Source of the DNA: Bretschneidera sinensis
Lineage: Eukaryota; Streptophyta; Magnoliopsida; Brassicales; Akaniaceae
Assembly (NCBI GenBank): GCA_023935145.1
Contig: CM043700.1
Span: forward strand, 104,088,400-104,152,399
Length of the DNA stretch: 64,000 bases
Direction of reading: 5' to 3'
Positions within the stretch are counted from its first letter, which is position 1; every line of letters begins with the position of its first letter. Both the position numbers and the translations under genes were made by a program. Shown piece by piece: positions 36,301-46,242 of this stretch. The notes below the pieces were generated by a model. That model worked only from the letters and a program-made list of their open reading frames with translations, was not told where the DNA came from and did no database searches.

Positions 36301-39300
36301 TCCGCCGGACCAAGCACTGTGGCCACTGTCCTGGTACGAGAAGAAGAGGGTATCCAGAAGCCCATCTACTACGTCAGCCGAATTCTCCATGAGGCTGAGA
36401 CGAGGTACCCTCCTATTGAAAAAATGGCTTACGCTTTGGTAATAGCCGCCCGAAAACTCCGATCTTATTTTCAAGAGCACACTATCGTCCTTTTGACAGA
36501 CCAACCCTTGAGGCAAGTCTTCCATAATCCGAGCGCTTCAGGAAGAATGGTAAAATGGGCAGTCGAGCTAGAGGAGTTTGATATCCGCTATCGTCCCAGG
36601 CAATCTATCAAGGCCCAAGCCCTGGCCGACTTTATCGTGGAGACTACTTTGCCCATAATTCCGGACGAACCAGAAGAACATCTAAACGACGGTCCCCCTC
36701 TGGTATGGAGTCTCCATGTGGATGGATCCTCGAATTCACTAGGGAGCAGGGCAAGACTCATCCTCTGCAGCCCGAAGGGTTTCGCCATTGAATATGCATT
36801 GAGGTTCGGATTCAAGGCCTCCAATAACGAAGCAGACTATGAAGCCCTTCTGGTCGGACTGAGGTTAGCCAAGGCACTAGCAGTAGAAGCACTAGAGGTG
36901 TTCAGCAACTCTCAGTTAGTGGTAAGCCAGGTGCAGGGAGAATTCGAGGCCAGGGGCGAGAAGTTCTCCCGATATCTCCAAAAAGTGAAGGAGTCGGTTA
37001 TCCTGTTCAAAACATTTCGGATAACTCAGATTCCCCGAGCCGAAAACTCTAAGGCAGATGCCTTGGCTAATTTGGCCTCCTCCCAACAACTGGTGCCTAG
37101 TCGAGCTGTCTATCAGGAAACTCTCCCTGCCCCAAGTATAGATGAAGCCCCGGTCCTGCCAGTAAAAGAAGGACCCGCGTGGATGGACCCGATTCTCAAG
37201 TATCTAAAAGACAGCACCGTGCCTGAACCCAAGGATCAAGCCAGAAAGGTGATATCCCGTGCCTCGCGTTACACCCTTATGGAAGGGCAATTATACAAAA
37301 GGGGTCTAACTACACAGTATCTACGATGCCTCGGACCCAGAGAAGCAGACTATGCACTCCGAGAGGTCCACGAAGGGATATGCGGAAACCACCTTGGGGC
37401 TCGGGCCTTAGCCTTCAATATCCTCCGCCAGGGGTACTACTGGCCCACGGTAAAAGATGACGCGGCAAGTTTGGTCAAAAAATGTGAAAATTGTCAGCGA
37501 TGGTCTTCAACATCGCGTCGACCTGTTAACCCCCTCGTCTCCATCACTAGTCCCCTCCCCTTCGCCATGTGGGGGATGGATCTCCTGGGCCCATTCCCAA
37601 CGTCACCAAATGGGTCGAGGCCGAGCCATTGGCAAGCATCACGGATCACCAAACCAGGAACTTCGTTTGGAAGTCGATAGTATGCCGCTTCGGGATCCCT
37701 CGCGTGCTGATCACCGATAATGGAAAGCAGTTCGACAGCTCCCGATTCAAAACATTTTGCGACGACCTCCATATTAACCATCGGTTCTCCTCTGTGGGGT
37801 ACCCGCAAGCCAATGGCCAGGCTGAAGTAACCAACAGGACGCTCCTCCAAGGAATCAGGAAGAGACTCGACGAAACGGACAATCGTTGGGTAGAACAGCT
37901 CCACAACATCCTTTGGCCCTATCGAACAACGGCCCGGACGCCAACAGGCAAAACCTCATTTTTCATGACATACGGCTCAGAAGCCATCATTCCTTTCGAA
38001 ATCGGGGTCCCATCACTCCGAGTACAGTGTTTTGAACCAAGCAGGAACGAAGAAAGGTTAAAAATGAACTTAGATCTAGTTGAAGAAGCCAAAGACAAAG
38101 CCCAAGTTCGCCTCGCAAACTATCAGCAAAGGGCCGCTCGGTACTATAACTCCCGGATACGGAGCAAACACTTCAAACTTAATGACCTCGTGCTCCGGAA
38201 GAGCGAAGTCTCACGCCCCCAACACACGGGTAAGTTGGTCTCGAATTGGGAAGGACCTTACAGGGTTTGAAGGGTCTGCAGGATAGGCACCTATGAGCTA
38301 GAAGGCATGGAAGGGAAGCCCGTTCCCCGCACCTGGAATGCGGAGAACCTCCGTAGATTCTACCAATGAAATGTAAAAGCACGAAAATAAATAAAGAATT
38401 TGAAATTCCGAAACTTCTTTACTTCATTCATAGGAAGAGAGGTACAAAGAGAAAGCACTGTTGACCTTTGATACAAAGAACTATTTTGGTACAATCGAGG
38501 CCCTAAAAACCTCGTAGTTAGCTTAGGACTGGGCCTCGCTTTCCCCTCCAGCTTGCGCTTCCCCCACCTCGCCACTTGGGGCAGGCAAGGCTTCACCTGG
38601 GCCATCCTGACCCCCAGCCTGAACAGCTGCACCACCTTCTCCTCCTGAAGAATCCGCACTAGAGGCTCCGGAATCGCTCGCCAGATCGAGACCTGAGAAA
38701 TCCAACCCCGGGAAAAGGAGCGTCACCCTCCTCTTAGCTTCCTCGAAACCTTCGAGGTACTGAACTGCCCCTTCCTTCGTCAAAGAAGCCTTCTTTTCCG
38801 CGGAACAACGTCGAACTTCATCTAGCTCCTCTCTCAGGACCTCTGCAGTCCGACGATGATGATCCCTGTCAAAAATTGCCTCTTCCCTCTCCCTCTCCAA
38901 TGTCTCAAGGGAAATAGTCAGGTCATGGGCAATGTCCTCAGACTCCTTCAGCTTAAGCTCTGTCTTGGACAAACAGTCCGCCAACTCCAAGGCACGCCGG
39001 GAAAGCATCCCATGAAGAACCCCGGCTTGAGAGAAAGCAACCTCCGCCGCTGAACAGAGCAACTCAAAGGGCTTCGACAGAATCTCCGCCTTATCGCGGG
39101 AAGGGATCCCTAGCACCAAATGCTCTCGAACGGCCTTGGTGCTGGCAATCACCGAGTCATCCAGCCTCAGAGCCCACCGAGGAGTGAAAAGAGGAGCCAT
39201 CTCACACCCTTCCCGAGGCAAGGGAGCCACGGAAGGAGAAGGATCCACCGAAGGCCTGGGAGGGCTATCCACAGGAATCGGAGCCACGATCGGAACCTTA

Positions 39301-42300
39301 GCCCTCTTCTTCTGCCCAGAACCGCTAGCTTCGGCTGCCTTCTTCTTCTCGCGAGCCAGCTGCTTGGCCATCGCCGCCATCTCCATGTCTGCACAAAAAA
39401 AAAAAAGAGGCATTAAAAACTTGAAAAAAGTAAATAAAAATTCCTATAAGTCAACGAGCCAGCGACTACCATGGAAAAGGCGCGAGGGAAGGCGAGGAGG
39501 GCACAGGCCGCGCCTGTGGAGTTCCTCATTGTCTCCAAGAACATCGATCTCCAAGGGCACGGCCAGCATTGCCCTCAGAGTTTCCTCCTCTCGAAGGGAA
39601 AGGTGTGGCCTCTTGCATTTGCCAACACGCTCCAAGCCCCAAGTGAGGGGAACGTCGAAACTTTCGGCAGATTGGACAAAGAAGAAGCCCCCCTTCCATC
39701 CCTTAATTGAGGAAGGCTTCTCCTTTAGAACGCTCTTCCCCCGCCTCGAACTGACGATGACCCAGCCCGAGTGACCTAACCGGGCTAGCTGGAAACGGGC
39801 TTTGAACATGTTTATGTTCATCACCCCCCTACCTCCTGGCACACGGCAATGAATGCCAGAATCAGTCGAACCGAATTGGGCACCAACTGGTTTAACGCAA
39901 TACTGAAGTATCTAAGTATTAAGCAGAGGAACGGGTGGAGAGGAAGCCTGAGCCCCGCCTTAAGCTGATGCTCGTAGAGGCACAGCTCAAACGGTTGCCG
40001 GCTGGACAGGACATCGCAAGCTTTCTCTCCACCCTCGGGGGCCCTCATGTTAAAATCCATGGGGATCCTATATTTGACCCTCATCCTTAAAAGGTTGGAT
40101 CCCGCTACAGTGCTAGGAATGGTGTTCGCTTCGAACACCCATTCCTCTCTCTCTGTGTCTCGGGCCTCATCCCTGATAGAGGCAAGGGCTAGGTCCTCAT
40201 CTCCCCCTGATGATTCGGACCCTTGCTCCTCCCCTCTGTCTCTCGCGTACGGGACTAAGGCCCGGCCTACACCCCCAGAAGTCGCTTCACGAGAAGCAAC
40301 CCCTTCGCTGGATGAAACACCCATGGCTTCACCCAGCTCCCTGGACAAGGCTTCGCTAGACTCACTACCGATAGACATTACTCATCAAGAAAAGGAGGGA
40401 AATTTTAGTGAAAAAATCCTAATCAATGCCGAGCGCTCTCAGACTCACTGGGAGAACCAAAACCCTCAAAATCGCTCAAAAATGCGAAGTGAAAACTGAA
40501 GGGAGGGGATACCCCATCTTATAGGGGATATGGCAGCAAAAACGAGGTAATCAAGTCACACGTCAGTTGAACGGATGCGTCCTTTGCAGTTTCCTAGGAG
40601 CCATTTCAGGTTCCCCGGGCGCCGCCTCCAGTAATGTAGGTGCCAGCTATCACTAGGGCGCGACCTCTACTTAAACTGGCACGCCACCATTTCTTGTCAA
40701 GCGTCGTCATTCATCGCATCTATTTAATAGACCTAAAGTGGGCCAAAAGGCCCACACACGCAGAAGAAAGTCGTGACCATCTGGCAAGCCTAAAGTGACA
40801 CAAAACCCTTGCGCCCAGGATTGTTAGGAAATCCGAGCCCCGTCAACGCTCGGTCGAATCTCCAAATAAAGTCCGAGCGTATGAGCTACTCTGCTCACGC
40901 TCGGCAAATTTCTCCAGGAAATCCGAGCCCCGTCAACGCTCGATCGAATCTCCAAATAAAGTCCGAGCGTATGAGCTGCTCTGCTCACGCTCGGTAAATT
41001 TCTCCAGGAAATCCGAGCCCCGTCAACGCTCGGTCGAATCCCCAAATAAAGTCCGAGCGTATGAGCTGTTCTGCTCACGCTCGGCGAATTTCTCCAGGAA
41101 ATCCGAGCCCCGTCAACGCTCGGTCGAATCTCCAAATAAAGTCTGAGCGTATGAGCTGCACTGCTCACGCTCGGCGAATTTCTCCAGGAAATCCGAGCCC
41201 CGTCAACGCTAGGTCGAATCTCCAAATAAGTCCGAGCGTCTGAGCTGCTCTGCTCACGCTCGGCAAATTTCTCCAGGAAATCCGAGCCCCGTCAACGCTC
41301 AGTCGAATCTCCAAATAAGTCCGAGCGTATGAGCTGCTCTGCTCACGCTCGACGAATTTCTCCAGGAAATCCGAGCCCCGTCAACGCTCGGTCGAATCTC
41401 CAAATAAGTTCGAGTGTATGAGCTGCTCTGCTCACGCTCGACGAATTTATCCAGGAAATCCGAGCCCCGTCAACGCTCGGTCGAATCTCCAAATAAGTCC
41501 GACCGTATGAGCTGCTCTGCTCACGCTCGGTAAATTTCTCCGGGAAATCCGAGCCCCGTCAACGCTCGGTCGAAACTCCAAATATGTCCGAGCGTATGAG
41601 CTGCTCTGCTCACGCTCGGCAAATTTCTCCAGGAAATCCGAGCCCCGTCAACGCTCGATCGAATCTCCAAATAAGTCCGAGCGTATGAGCTGCTCTGCTC
41701 ACGCTCGGCAAATTTCTCCGGGAAATCCGAGCCCCGTCAAAGCTCGGTCGAAACTCAAAATATGTCCGAGCGTATGAGCTGCTCTGCTCACGCTCGGCAA
41801 ATTTCTCCAGGAAATCCGAGCCCCGTCAACGCTCGGTCGAATCTCCAAATACAGGGGCTTTGGACCCCCTCCCTTTTCGTTCCGTTAGGTTTGCCATCAA
41901 ATTTAAACAAGCATCAAGAGAAAGGAGTTCATACGAAAACACCAATATTTAAAAAGGGGAAATTTATTGATGTTAATGGATAACAACCATTTACAACTAA
42001 CAACCTCGAAGTACAAATAAAAGAGGACCCTAACGGCCTCGAAGTACAAAGAAGATAATGAAAACCAAAAAGTTCCAGGCAGCGCCGGTCACGAACTTCT
42101 TCACCCACTTCAGACTGAAGAGCTCCCGGCGCGAACCCTAAAACTTCGTGGGCCGAACCTGAGACTGAAAGTGCGGTCTATGATCAGCCCCAGGTTCAGG
42201 AAAACCCTCGCCAGCTTGCAAGAAAAGAGTGACAGCATTTCCCCTTATCTTGCTATCACCAGAAGAACCGCCGGAAGAGAAGCTGCAGCCTTACTCTCAA

Positions 42301-45300
42301 CTTTCTAGGAGTTTGCAGCCACACCCCTCTTCTTCTTCCGTTCCTCGTAAGCCAGGGCATGAGGGAATCCCACCATCCAGAGACACGACACTCTCCTCTC
42401 TCCATTCCCTTCGGAGTCTGGAAGAAGCCCGTGTCTCCATTCGGAGTCAATAAGAAACCCGAACCTCAATTAAAGTGCCGTGATGACTATCCTCAGAAAA
42501 TGCTTTTCTCTCTTCATTTCAGAAACCACACTTTTCCGTTTGAAACAAAGAGTGCCAGAGGACCCTATTTATAAGGCGAGGAAACACACTTCGCGAAACA
42601 ATAAATACCAGAAACGGAAAACGAAACAAGCCCATGATTTTCGAGAAGACTCTTCGCTTCTCCAGGCAGTTTCCTACCTTCCGAGAATGACGGTCCGATT
42701 CCCAAGGAGCACCATTTAAACCACTGATTGACCTCGCGATTCAGAGAAGGCTCTTCGTCATCCCCTGAAACTTTCCGCCTCCCATAAAACAACGATCCAC
42801 AGGCGAACTCACTCAACTTCCATGAGCAGCCCGGCCCAAGAAATACTTCCCGGAACACATAAATGAACTCCAGGAAGTGGGAGGCCTGTGATAGGGCCTA
42901 AAAAACACCAAGGCCCAAACAGACACCAAGGCCCAAACAAACACCAGGCCCAGCTGACTCAAAGAACACTCCGGCCCAGATAAGTTCGGACCCCCGGAAG
43001 GGTGACCCAGCCCAGCTGACTCAAAGAACACTTCGGCCCGGACAAACAATCAAGTATGCTCCACGGCCCGTCAAGAATCCCCAAACCCACGAAGAATGAC
43101 CCAGCCGACCCACACCAAGATCTCCCCTATCAACACTAGCCACCCTACAGGGACTAGCCATTCCACAACCCTATGGCCGCCCTACGGCGTCCCCTCTCCT
43201 AGGCTCGCAATCATATCCTCTCCACCAGCAGACGACTATAAATAGGCCAAGGTATGGACATAACAGGGGGAGATCAGTGTGGACGCACGCACACACCCCA
43301 CTTAATTTTCTAAAGAGTCCTCGGTTCCTCTCTTGAACCCGCGACTCCTTCCTTGAATTCATGCTAACTTAAGCATCGGAGCGCCTTCGGAGGTCTCCCC
43401 CTCCCCTCTTTCGAGGGCCTTCAATTTGTACTTGTCACTTGTGCAGGACCCAGGTTGAATCACCTTCCGGGCCGAGCCCAGCTCATAAGACACGCGGATC
43501 CCAGCCCACACCAGCCACGTCAGCACCAAACAATATACGGCATCAACACATACTCACAATGAACATATGCACAAAACTCGAAATATAACTTGAACATATT
43601 AAATAATATTCCATCGGCCAGCAGAAAAATAAATATTACTACATAATTTTAACTCTTAATCATATTCCTTAACATATCTCAGAGTAAAATATCAAATCCT
43701 AAAATGATAAGTTTTCAGCAAATATATCAATTGTAAGTCTTACCTTCATTGGGTTAACTCGGTTATCCATGTCATATTGCCTTCGCTTCTCGTCATCAAT
43801 TAGCAACTCATAAGCAGCTTGAATCTTAATAAATCTAGCTTCAGCTGTCTCCCCTTCCTCAAGAGTACCTCTACCATCATAAACTTCAAATGGAAAAATG
43901 ATTGTGTGAGTTCAGACACTAAAACCAGATGCTATGCAAACACCTAAGCACAACAAAAGGAATGAAGTTGCAAAGACTGTACATGGAACATTATTTTTTA
44001 TTTTCTTTTAAGATTTGAAAGCAAGAACTATCCATGCCTTAAGCTAAAGCCCAGCACTTTCAAATGACCAAAAAATTTCCAACAAACTAAATGAAATAAT
44101 TTGAGACTCAGTAAATTCAAGAAAGCAGCTCCAAATATTATAATAGACTCCAGAACATTATATTGAATGGACTGAACTTGGCTCTGACCCAGTCAGTAAG
44201 AATAGGACATAACGGGGGCAAGAGAACAGCTTTACCCTCTCTTCTAAAGGTTAGGAAAATGGTGGGTTCCATAACAATGCATCCATCTTTGTTTCATTTA
44301 TACAAGGCAGCCTGCTCTCAGACATAACCCACAAATTCGTTAGGCTGACTTTCTAGAGAAACAATAGACCAACACATTTTGGGAACTTTTCATCACAAAT
44401 CATATTTGACAAGATTAATATAGTTATAGTCATGATTTGATCTCCATTAACCTTAAATATATATATCTCAGTAATACCCATTATCTGTCAAAACATAATT
44501 ACTCCTTTGCAACACCAGTAGACGAATGTCCTTAATGACCTTATGTCACTAACACCTTTTGATTCAGGAAATAATGTAACAATTTCACCATGTATATTTA
44601 GAATTTTCACGACAATGGAAGATTGGAGACTACAACAAGAACACTCAGCAAAAGCCACCGGAAGTGCTTAAGCAATATTTATGTAGCAATTCCTAATACC
44701 ATATAACTATCATGAGATATATACCTATCATCTAAAGGGAACGGGTAAAAGGAGGTGTACGAAAATTGTACGCTGAAAAATAGTGTGAAGCACGAATCTT
44801 CAATTGGCCAATATCATTGTTGGATTTCTTTTTTTGTAATAACATCAACCAATGAATATTTCATATAATAATTTTACATTTTGAGAGTTTAGAGGTAAAT
44901 GTGAAGGAATATATACCATCTGGATGATAAAATTTGGCCAACCGTCTGTAAGCAACCTTAATCTGCTCTTCATCAGCATCTCTTTCTAATTCTGTATTTA
45001 AAAGAAAAATTGCAACAGAAATTGTTAATCACGCATGAGATAAAGAGGGAATGAACAGACTGTAGACAAACAGAACATGAGGTCTTTTGCTTTATCTGTA
45101 ATAAATAGCAGGATTCGCTTAATTGTATCAATCATAAACTATTAAATACACATGATGAATACAAAACATTTGATTCAGATTTGTGGAGCCATTACATTTT
45201 GAATATTCTAATAGAACAATATTCCATAGATAAAGATAATATACTTAAGAGGATCACGATACCTTTACACCAGAACATAACCGTTCACTTTGTGAAAGAT

Positions 45301-45967
45301 CAAAGGATGTAGTACAAGTCACATTCACAAAAGGTCATATGAAACATTAAAGAGAATCAAATATTATGATCAGGTAGTTGAATTTCAGCATTTCCTACTT
45401 CCCATAATTTAATTTCACTAAATTCCACAAGTATTATATACTTATTATCAGCAACAAAAATACATTAAATTATTAGCAACAAAAATACATAAAAGAGGTA
45501 TAGCTCCCTAGTGTATAGCAATAAACAAAACATCAGAGCAATTTAAAATTCTCAAAAATCACAACTGATCATAATTTGAGTTTGTCATTTTCGAAAAAAC
45601 CAAAACCAAAGAAAATCAACTATGGCATTTCCATGCATTTTTAGCTTTCTCAAGAACCAAACAAAAAAATTAAACAACCAAACAAGATTCATGAGAAAAA
45701 AAAGGAGTTACCGAGAGTCTCGTAGGGAGATTTCTGATCAGCCCAATTAGATGCCCTAACAACAGTTCTCCTTTGATTCACACGAAACCACAGTCTCAAA
45801 TATTTGGAATCAAACCAAGGAGTGAACAAAGACGGGCACGACAAGCGAGGCTTGTAGTTGGGGTTTTGAAACGAAACCCTAGTTATGTATCGAGCTTGGT
45901 GCCTGCTGCAGTACACGAACGAAGAGAAGACCATGTGGGGTCTACATATTGTTCTCAGATTGCTCAT
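30382..45967 (-). CDS. J-domain (DnaJ/Hsp40-type) protein with a retroelement in intron 3
   Basis: J-proteins stimulate the ATPase of Hsp70 chaperones through an HPD motif. Exons on the minus strand: 45967-45712, 44991-44917, 43883-43744, 31243-31106, 30591-30382; all introns GT..AG, total 819 nt, 272 aa. Residues 1-70 are rich in Ser, Arg and aromatic residues and low in acids, as in an organellar transit peptide (plastid or mitochondrion, inferred). The J domain spans about residues 78-150: SPYETL, the basic helix KVAYRRLAKFYHPD, then FIKIQAAYELLIDDEKRRQYD. The HPD motif (residues 108-110) ends exon 2. The C-terminal 110 residues are charged and helical (KKRKAF.., EEERKIMAKEKKA..), with no zinc-finger or client-binding domain, so it is a type III J-protein. 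Intron 3 is 12.5 kb because of the inserted Retand-type element. Whether splicing still occurs cannot be seen from sequence. Confidence 0.92.
31713..31985. mobile_element. Stowaway-like MITE in J-protein intron 3
   Basis: It begins TA|CTCCCTCCGTCTCATATATA and ends with ATATATATGGGATGAAAGGAGT|TA. The ends are inverted repeats and the CTCCCTCCGT terminus with TA duplication is the Tc1/mariner Stowaway signature. About 273 bp, no coding capacity. Confidence 0.85.
32020..32221. repeat. Local duplication in J-protein intron 3, partly split by the retroelement
   Basis: The segment with CTATGCATTAGACAG..ATTAGACATACTCACAA (about 32050-32095) recurs as CTATGCATTAGACAGATATACGATTAGACATAC up to 32221. 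The second copy continues beyond the retroelement, at 43549, as CATACTCACAATGAACATATGC. The element thus landed in the second copy, and the first copy shows what the uninterrupted site looks like. Confidence 0.7.
32222..32907 (+). repeat. 5' LTR of the Retand-type element
   Basis: 686 bp with a TATAAATA box at 32588-32595. Against the 3' LTR I count about 20 substitutions by eye, nearly all transitions, plus an extra CGCCCGCCACCCTACGG-type repeat unit near 32510 and an 8-bp indel near 32865. Confidence 0.95.
32588..32595 (+). promoter_or_regulatory. LTR TATA box
   Basis: TATAAATA in CGACTATAAATAGGCC, preserved at the equivalent place in the 3' LTR (43237-43244). It would place the element's RNA start near 32620. 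Confidence 0.7.
32909..32927 (+). other. Primer-binding site
   Basis: TTGGCGCCGTCCGTGGGAA follows the LTR by one or two bases. The first nine bases fit the tRNA-Asp acceptor complement, and this form is usual in Tat/Retand elements (from memory, not aligned). Confidence 0.75.
32984..34879 (+). CDS. gag: Retand gag and start of protease
   Basis: 631 codons without a stop. Residues about 190-350 form the retrotransposon gag (capsid) domain: the segment from PPNFRMPQVRMYDGTTDP through FVSHFLSSKGPKKTSESLF to LPRDMNEILARAEKYM. A compact zinc-knuckle-like motif CRFHQSRGHDTEEC lies near residues 426-439. The frame then reaches a protease active site, VLIDNGSSADILF (about residue 586, Asp-Asn-Gly in place of Asp-Ser/Thr-Gly), and ends after a switch of frame near 34820. 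Gag assembles the particle. The ATG at 32984 is the first in good context after the primer site. The capsid part looks intact. Confidence 0.9.
   Translation: MPPRNGARRAIKEAPAACSAPIQGKVHGNRSISGFPAIPEHATPAREQRPHLAETDSPDDEGAPANLQAPATQAQFLELSRMITNLAAQVREGERQPLYPPHQAPGEAKSSGRNDPTHDQPRAEPSPRHSRPKESSTSKGNPSLDRRFEEMQERIDSALRYKNLSIMDELCVQDPPFTEGVLETPLPPNFRMPQVRMYDGTTDPMDHLQHYKTTMVLHRHLDQIMCRAFPLTLEKAAGTWYSKLGTIGNFKELSYAFVSHFLSSKGPKKTSESLFNIIQHKGERLRAYISRFNTAAWEIPDLDLHIEVMAFKNGLRSGIFSSKLTRRLPRDMNEILARAEKYMLAEDDQAFRREREGETERKRKDPAPQKEVAKKPYQENRYRPHPRVDNFTPHNTTRTDILMQLQDKSVLQWPPKKPIGGDPKKWCRFHQSRGHDTEECHDLKEQIEKLINRGHLKEFTGPRRHENPVSPRRDDRRPYQHWQERPNPRRDPGADQERSRQKKTEVPTTTRIIKTICEGPTTGDNSGQSGKAYARAVALASGPQKKRKTEPIISFTEDDLEDVQIPHDDAIVVTLLVANCEIRRVLIDNGSSADILFHDTYQCMELKKGRLEPALPTSTASEDPQSSQKEA
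34789..37680 (+). pseudogene. pol: Retand pol: protease end, RT, two RNase H domains, integrase start
   Basis: 963 codons in the -1 frame relative to gag, overlapping it by 91 nt; the switch falls inside the protease. RT spans about residues 235-430 with IDFTNLNK, LLSFMDAYSGYNQI and the catalytic YVDDM (about residue 355). A degenerate RNase H follows (about 495-625), then an archaeal-type RNase H (about 640-775) starting HVDGSSN, with the Glu in NNEADYEALL and FSNSQL where the family has SDSQL, a loss of a catalytic Asp. The integrase zinc finger HX..H/CX2C (KKCENCQ) and the first Asp (WGMD) are present. The frame then ends early at 37680 because of a deletion and shift near 37590. Confidence 0.9.
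37569..38368 (+). pseudogene. Retand integrase core and C-terminus
   Basis: This frame continues the integrase after the break near 37590. TKWVEAEPLASIT follows, then LITDNGKQFDS (second Asp) and ANGQAEVTNRTL (Glu), so the three catalytic acids exist but are split over two frames. About 20 codons expected between GPFP and TKW are missing. A TGA at 38268-38270, where an Arg codon (CGA) would be expected, interrupts the C-terminal domain, which otherwise reads to AENLRRFYQ at 38368. Confidence 0.85.
38523..40378 (-). pseudogene. Antisense spliced gene in the Retand element (putative gypsy-type transposon protein)
   Basis: On the strand opposite to gag-pol. Exon 1 runs 40378 to 39470, broken by one frameshift in the G run near 39828. 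An 81-bp intron 39469-39389 (GTAGTC..TTTTTTTGTGCAG, phase 1) joins it to exon 2, 39388-38523. Exon 1 has a Ser/Glu-rich acidic N-terminus and then a domain (YRIPMDFNMRAPEGGEKACD.., LCLYEHQLKAGLRLPLHPF, YFSIALNQLVPNSVRLILAF) matching the Pfam family known as putative gypsy-type transposon (Transposase_28, PF04195), recognised from memory. Exon 2 is lysine-rich, then a long coiled coil (about 39010-38780), then a Gly/Ala/Glu-rich tail. Antisense ORFs of this class are known in Tat elements; their function is unknown. It runs in the same direction as the host J-protein gene. Confidence 0.75.
40379..40827. promoter_or_regulatory. Upstream region of the antisense gene
   Basis: 450 bp between the antisense ATG and the tandem array. 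It must hold the antisense promoter if one exists. No strong TATA box is visible on the minus strand and no sense gene is supported. Confidence 0.3.
40828..41851 (+). repeat. 12-copy 89/90-bp tandem array inside the Retand element
   Basis: ATCCGAGCCC recurs at 40831, 40921, 41011, 41101, 41191, 41280, 41369, 41458, 41547, 41636, 41725 and 41814. The first four intervals are 90 bp and the remaining seven are 89 bp; the shorter class has AATAAGTCC or AATATGTCC where the longer has AATAAAGTCC. Each unit contains an imperfect hairpin: CCGAGCGT-AT-GAGC pairs with GCTCACGCTCGG around TGCTCT. The 90-bp copies stay open on both strands (30-residue repeats), a consequence of the period, not a gene. 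Amplified tandem repeats at this place are known in Retand elements. Confidence 0.95.
41852..42888 (+). other. Non-coding 3' region of the Retand element with polypurine tract
   Basis: No protein frame is supported; several short frames have no recognisable similarity. A short direct repeat CCTCGAAGTACAAA occurs at 42005 and 42041. The purine-rich GGAAGTGGGAGG at 42874-42885 directly precedes the 3' LTR and is the probable polypurine tract. Confidence 0.6.
42889..43548 (+). repeat. 3' LTR of the Retand-type element
   Basis: 660 bp, TGATAGGG..ATCAACA, followed by the target duplication CATAC at 43549-43553. The TATA box is at 43237-43244. Confidence 0.95.
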
Positions 45968-46192
45968 GCTTTGTATTTCAAACTCAAAAAACTAAAATTT
46001 CAGGAACTTTTTGTTTTTGGTAGTTTTACGGGAGAGATTAAAAAACGGAAATTAAACTATTTTCTTTTTTATTTTATTGAGTATTTATCAGTAAACGCTT
46101 GCTTTAGGTTTAATTTAAAGGCGTGAAGGAAGTGAAGATGTTCTGATAACGAGCTTTTGGAATCTGACTGAATCTTTGTGTTTTTTTCCTTT

Positions 46193-46242
<50 letters not shown>

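Larger units (their letters stand above)
32222..43548 (+). mobile_element. Ty3/gypsy Tat-lineage retrotransposon, Retand type, 11.3 kb
   Basis: LTRs 32222-32907 and 42889-43548 both run TGATAGGG..ATCAACA and are flanked by the 5-bp target duplication CATAC (32217-32221 and 43549-43553). A primer site TTGGCGCCGTCCGTGGGAA follows the 5' LTR. Order: gag, protease, RT, RNase H, a second archaeal-type RNase H, integrase, then an antisense spliced gene, a 12-copy 89/90-bp array, about 1 kb non-coding, and a purine tract GAAGTGGGAGG before the 3' LTR. Dual RNase H, an antisense gene and a 3' tandem array are known features of Tat/Retand elements. It lies antisense to the host J-protein gene. Pol is broken at several points, so this copy is not autonomous. 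Confidence 0.95.

Noticed and set aside
40824..41225. 133-codon repeat-rich frame through the tandem array
   Set aside because: Openness follows from the 90-bp period being a multiple of three; the frame is lost when units become 89 bp.
40828..41851. CRISPR-like array
   Set aside because: Units are adjacent whole repeats with no unique spacers, and this is a plant nuclear retroelement.
42229..42719. Short plus-strand frames in the Retand 3' region
   Set aside because: Overlapping frames on both strands without a conserved motif; probably chance in less AT-rich DNA.
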